A stretch of 25,393 nt of DNA from Hypsibius dujardini (lineage: Eukaryota > Tardigrada > Eutardigrada > Parachela > Hypsibiidae), in the NCBI GenBank assembly GCA_001579985.1, contig LRSR01014281.1, positions 1 through 25,393 of the forward strand. Reading direction: 5' to 3'. The translations under genes and the position numbers were made by a program. The notes under the pieces are model-generated. The model saw only the letters and a list, made by a program, of their open reading frames with translations, did no database searches and was not told the origin of the DNA. Below are positions 20,739-25,393 of the stretch, piece after piece; position 1 is the first letter of the stretch; each line of letters starts with the position of its first letter.

Positions 20739-23700
20739 ATGACGGAACACGGCCTTACGGAGGGGTGCTTGAAGGTGAGGACCGGCGAGATATTTGCTTT
20801 AAGAAGTAATTTCACGCGAAAAATTATCTTTCCGGTAAGGTGGAAGCGTTTAAGGATATAGTTTTTGGCTTGATTGCCGTAAAATTCATCTAGATTGTTT
20901 TATTTATTTGCTTCGGTTGATTGATTGAATCGGTTAACTTGCAAGTTGCAGTACAGGTAATTAATTGATTGGCTGGATTTGTTTCTTCGCTTCATCTCAC
21001 GAATGGCTGTGGGGAAAATTCGCCATTCCGGTAGTCTTGTACTTTCATAAATATTTAGCCTTGAGAAAAATACTTTCTAGGCAGAGAAATAAGGTTTGAG
21101 GACCTTAATTTAGGCTGTTTCTCCCGGGAAAGACATATCAAGTCTGTGTGATTATTGTTGTGGCTGGTGAATCGATTGACAAGATTGATTGAGCCGGATT
21201 GTAATTTCTACCGTAGTGCCACTAAATGTTTCAGTCATGAGATTGTTCCAGGGCTTGTCGTTGCGTTTGCCAATTCGCAATTCTTCCGTTTGAGGCCAGT
21301 GAAAAATTCTATCGGGGTAGCCTGGAAAGAGAATATTAGTTATTATTTATGGGTAAGTTCAAAAGGCTGATTGATGGATGGGATGAAGTGTTCGCACGCG
21401 CTTTTTTGTGTACTGCTCTTGTCCTAGTCATTGTTTGATTGACTGATCCAAATAAATCAATCAGTACTGCTGATTGATTGATTGCTGCATCTATTAACAT
21501 TTATTTGTTTTTTATTTAAGATTTACTATTATTTGTGAAGGAAAAGTACTAATGTGTTACTGTTCGTTCTTATTGACAATAATAAACACATCAAGCACAT
21601 TATAAAATAGAATTACTATTATTTGTCAAGTATTGTTTTATTATTTAAGGATTGAGTGGATGAATGTGGTGTCTCCGTTTGATTGTCTGGTTCGCTAATC
21701 TATGTTGCTGTTGCGTTTTCAGGCCATCTTGAACGGTACGAAACTGGATGCACCTGTGGTTGTTCAGCTGTTGGTAAGCTCCTCGGTCCTTTGTACCGTA
21801 ATGATCACCATTCTCAATTCTTACGTTGTTTCCCTTCTTCGTCTTCAGGACCACCGTGTGATTAACAACAACAACAACACCGGACAGGCGGCACAGACCA
21901 AACGCTTCCGGCTCAGTCTGAATGACGGACGCAACTCTTTCACATGTAAGCGATACAGACATAGATCATGAAAGACACAACCATGCAGGTACTTTGGACG
22001 ACAGAGACAAGGAGGCACAGCAGAATACGCAAGACAGGCAAATGCAAGCAGATAGGCAGACGGTCCAGCAGACAGAGACAGATAGACTGACTGATTGACT
22101 GACTGATTGACTGACTGATTGACTGACAGATAGACTGACTGACTGACTGACTGGTAGGCAGATAAATAAACAGAAAGATATACACAGACAGAGACAGGCA
22201 GACAGACAAAGAATGCCCCAAGCTGGTACATAAACAGATTGGCAAATTTATTTCGTTGTTAAAATTGTTCTTCATTATTTCTCACCACAAGACGCCATGA
22301 TTGGAAACCAGCTGAACGATGCGATGGAGCGGGGTGATTTTCCAAACTACTCCGTCATCACAATCTCTAAGCACGTCTGCAACAGCCAAGGCCAGCCGGG
22401 CCAACAGAAGTAAGCCAGCTCTTACGTTTCGCAGGGAAAATTTGTACAGTACTAGTATATTTTTTCGTGGTTCGTTTTAAACGCTCAGTTCTCTCCTGCG
22501 TGTTGTGTAGGAAAGTTCTCATCATCCTAGACATGACACTGAAGACGCCGGGTGACCAAGTCGGCGGCAAGTTGGGCGATCCTCAACCGCTGAATGACTT
22601 GGGCAACAACCCGGCAGGAAACGCTGCTCCTCGTACGCGATAATTTCTCATCTGAATGTCATTTATCTGCCTCGATAGGGAAATATGAATATGTCTGCAT
22701 TGTCTGTGTCTCTTTGTCCGAACAACATACCTCTCTGAATTGGCTATCCGACTGATTATTTGCCTGCTACGTTTTGTGACTGACGCATTGTCTTTGTGTC
22801 TGTTCGTTTGTCTATGACTATGTGCATAAATGTCTGACTCTATTCTTGACTGTCTCTCGGATTGATTATTTGGAATTTGGTTGTCGTATGACCGAGTCTG
22901 GTCTGCCCCAATAACATATGGCTAGTATCTCTGTCTGAGTGCCTGTGTGCATGTGTAAATCCTTGTCTGGCTATTTGTCTGATCTGAGTCTTTGTTGGAT
23001 TGATCCATCTGATTGATTATTTGTCTACCTTCGTGTTTGACTGACCGTATGTGTTTGTGAATGTTTGTTTGAGAATCCGACCCTTTGACTGACTATCTGT
23101 CTGAGGGATTATTTATCTGCCTAGTTGCCTGACTGACTGATTGTGTTTGTTTGTTGAATGTGATGTATGTCGGATTGACTATCGATTTGCCTGTGTGGCT
23201 TGACCGATGTATGATTCCGTTCTTTCTTCCCTCACAGCGTCCCATCCGGCCCCACAGGCGGCCAACACCGGATTCGGAGCTGGTGGTGTCCGTCCTCAAG
23301 GAGGGCAGAATGTTAGCGGTTTCGGAAATAACAACGGTGGCGGCGGCTTCGGAGGAGGCGGTAATAATCAAGGCAACGGCAACAAGTCGGGAGGTTTTGG
23401 CAGCGGTGGCTTCAGTGGAGGATTCGGCGGTGGCAACAACAATCAGTCAGGTGGTTTTGGAAATAACCATAACAACAACGGACCCCGGCCACAAACTAAC
23501 GGATCCGGCAACAAGAACGCCAACAATCAGAATTTTGGCGGTGGACCGCCGAGTAAACGGCGTGAGTGGCTTGGATCAGTTCGACCGTGTGTCTGTGTCC
23601 TAAACTTTTCTGTCGCGTGACAGAGAATGTCTGTCTGTCTCATTGACTGACTGATTGTCCCTCTGCTTGTCTGTCTGTCTTCTTGTCAGTCTTATGTGTC

Positions 23701-25393
23701 TGATTGACTAACTGACTGTCCCTCTGTTTATCTGTCTTTCTGATAGTTCATCTGTCTGTCTGTCTGTTTGTCTGCCTCTTTGTATGATTATTGGTGTCTG
23801 TTTACCTGCATGATTGCCTATCAATCTGTCTTGACCATCTTTTTGTCTGTTTATCGTCTCTGATAAAGCGGTTGTTACTGCCTTTTCAGCCAATCTCGGC
23901 GGCAACAACGGCAGTGCAGCTCCCAATCCATTCCGCCCTAACAACAGCGGCAATTTTGCCCCCAACAGTGGCCAGAACAATGGCGGCATGCGCCAACAGA
24001 CGCCCTCCTTCCCAAACGGGAACACTGCCAATAATACCAACGGAAGCAACTTTGGTGGCGGCGGATTCGGCGGGAGCTCCGGATTTGGCGGTGGTGCCCC
24101 CAACGCCGACGATATGGATGGATTTGGTCCGGGCGAGACACCCAAAAATATTTTCCCCCTCGGCGCTCTCACCCCCTACACTAACAAGTAAAGTTTTAGC
24201 TGCCGGGCTACTGGTGGTCGACTTAGTTTAGACAGTCAAAGAACGGCAGGCAGAGAGGCAGTCCAATGGACAAACTGACGGACAGTGAATGGAACGACAC
24301 TCATACATAGTTGATTATGTAGGCATTAAGGCAGACAGTCAAACTGACAAAGACAGGCAGGCAGACATACCTAAAGACTGACATACACTCAGACAAATAG
24401 ACCTGCAACCCTAGACGGAAAAAGACGGACTCATGCGCTCACAGACAAACGGGCAAGCAAAGTGTTAGGCCATTTCAGTTTCATGCCATGTCTAATTTCT
24501 GTGCTTCTTTTTTGACTAGGTGGACGGTGTGCGTGCAAGTCAAGAGCAAAGAACCGATCCGAACATGGACGAATGCCACCGGTGGCGGAGAGGTTTTCAG
24601 CATGTGGCTGGCCGATGCTAGCGAAGAGATGAAGTGCAGTGCCTTTAAGAACGAAGTGACCAAGTGGTTTGACATTCTACAACCCGGCAAGGTCAGTTAA
24701 GCAGACGATTAATGGACAAAGTAGAGAGAGAAAACGTTCAGTGCTGCCGACAGAAAAACAAGCAATCAACCAGATCGACATACCGACATTCTCACAAATT
24801 GGCAGACGGACAAAAATATATGCAAACAGACGGACGGACAAGCAGATGAACCGAAAGGCAAACAGATAGAGAGATAAACAGATAATCACACAGATGAATA
24901 GGCAGGTAAGCAGACAGTTAGACGGGAAAACAAGCAAGCAGGCAGACCGACAGAAGCTCAAAAAGACGAACGAGCACATAAAAGCGACAAACAGATATGG
25001 TCAACAGTTATTGGTTGTTACAATGTCGTTTGCGTTCTTTCCTTGTAGTGGTACTACATTAGAGGCGGTCAGTTGAAGCCTCCTCGGGACGCTCGCTTTT
25101 CCAAAGGGAAATCTCTGGAGATGACTATGAGCGGAGAGACACTGATCAAGGAGTGCACCGAGTACATGGAGCCACCGAAAATCACATTCAAATTCGTTCC
25201 TATTAATGAACTGCAAGATCAGATTCCGAACAATGTTATTGGTAAGAGGGACTGATGAGTTAGTTAGTTGATTACTGGCTAGTTTATTCTTCTGGTACTA
25301 TACCGACTGGTCTTTTATTACTTTTCAGACGTGATCGGAATCTGCAGCGTCGTCGAGCCGCACACCTCCTTCACCAGCAAGCTGGGCAAGCAG
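20739..25393 (+). CDS. RPA1: Replication protein A 70-kDa subunit (5' ten exons, 3' partial)
   Basis: RPA70 is the large subunit of the eukaryotic single-stranded-DNA-binding trimer in replication, repair and checkpoint signalling. Exons: 20739-20774, 21723-21773, 21849-21945, 22292-22409, 22511-22632, 23238-23561, 23890-24187, 24520-24691, 25049-25241, 25329->25393; all GT-AG and in frame, 492 codons so far. Residues 1 to about 112 are the N-terminal DBD-F OB-fold (LTEGCLKAILNG; KRFRLSLNDG keeps the two Arg of the basic cleft that binds checkpoint partners). About 125-338 is a very Gly/Asn-rich linker. DBD-A starts near 340 (GALTPYTNKWTVCVQVKSK), with IRTW and a likely DNA-stacking Phe at 375 (EVFSMWLAD). 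DBD-B, DBD-C and the zinc ribbon lie beyond the window. The linker is roughly three times longer than in human RPA70. A five-Asn insertion precedes the basic cleft. Confidence 0.96.
21950..22215 (-). repeat. (CAGA)n tract with 12-bp GACTGACTGATT array in RPA1 intron 21946-22291
   Basis: CAGA units flank an ordered block at 22084-22154. There GACTGACTGATT repeats about three times as a 12-bp higher-order unit before resolving to plain (GACT)n. Confidence 0.85.
22650..23220 (+). repeat. Degenerate TCTG/TGACTG tract in RPA1 intron 22633-23237
   Basis: A 605-nt intron of TCTG, TTTG and GACTG units. The longer motif GATTATTTG(T/C)CTGCC recurs imperfectly near 22755, 22863, 23013 and 23107, suggesting a higher-order repeat of irregular spacing. 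Confidence 0.8.
23615..23865 (+). repeat. Degenerate (TCTG)n tract in RPA1 intron 23562-23889
   Basis: TCTG/GACTG units lie between a GTGAGT donor and a TTTTCAG acceptor. The tract separates the two Gly/Asn-rich linker exons. Confidence 0.85.
24230..24460 (-). repeat. Degenerate (CAGA)n tract in RPA1 intron 24188-24519
   Basis: CAGACAGT, GGCAGACA and similar units. Together with the TCTG intron upstream it brackets exon 23890-24187 with complementary repeats. Confidence 0.85.
24700..24985 (-). repeat. Degenerate (CAGA)n tract in RPA1 intron 24692-25048
   Basis: CAGACGGA, GCAGACAG and GATAGA units begin almost at the donor (GTCAGT) and run to about 60 nt before the TTGTAG acceptor. Confidence 0.85.

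Noticed and set aside
23708-24172. 154-aa Pro/Leu-rich open frame on the minus strand
   Set aside because: It is antisense to the Gly/Asn-rich RPA1 linker exon and part of its intron; Gly codons read backwards give Pro and Ala.

Overview
This is nuclear DNA from an animal. It carries intron-split genes with GT...AG junctions, AATAAA poly(A) signals, and many introns filled with degenerate (TCTG)n or (CAGA)n tetranucleotide repeats. It holds five protein genes in about 25 kb, all on the + strand, head to tail. The EFHC-type protein implies motile or modified cilia. The compact genes and repeat-filled introns would fit a lophotrochozoan such as a flatworm, but nothing in the sequence fixes the phylum.

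Layout: (1) 1-3358, the last eight coding exons of PATL1 (PAT1 mRNA-decapping activator); its 5' end lies outside the window. (2) 5245-9489, a complete seven-exon EFHC1-like gene with three DM10 domains and a degenerate EF-hand (685 aa). (3) 9986-13963, a complete four-exon gene for a 438-aa protein I do not recognise. (4) 15093-18770, a complete ten-exon cytosolic seryl-tRNA synthetase (501 aa); two of its introns are best read as GC-AG. (5) 20739-25393, the first ten coding exons of RPA1 (RPA70), running off the right edge, with an unusually long Gly/Asn-rich linker.

The genes do not form a pathway. They are housekeeping functions (mRNA decay, translation, DNA replication/repair) with a ciliary gene between them. 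Intergenic gaps are 0.5-2 kb, so a polycistronic unit is not indicated.

The more interesting material is non-coding. EFHC1 and the unknown gene share a 13-bp X-box-like motif about 110-118 nt before their start codons, which suggests common ciliary regulation. A foldback element of about 494 bp lies after the unknown gene. A 79-bp inverted repeat sits in that gene's second intron. Two long introns have 7-8 bp direct repeats across their splice junctions, like target-site duplications. A TIR-bounded element of about 735 bp and a 129-bp hairpin lie between SARS1 and RPA1. Several exons are bracketed by introns carrying complementary TCTG and CAGA repeats. No rRNA, tRNA, CRISPR array, prokaryotic signal or intact transposase gene was seen.
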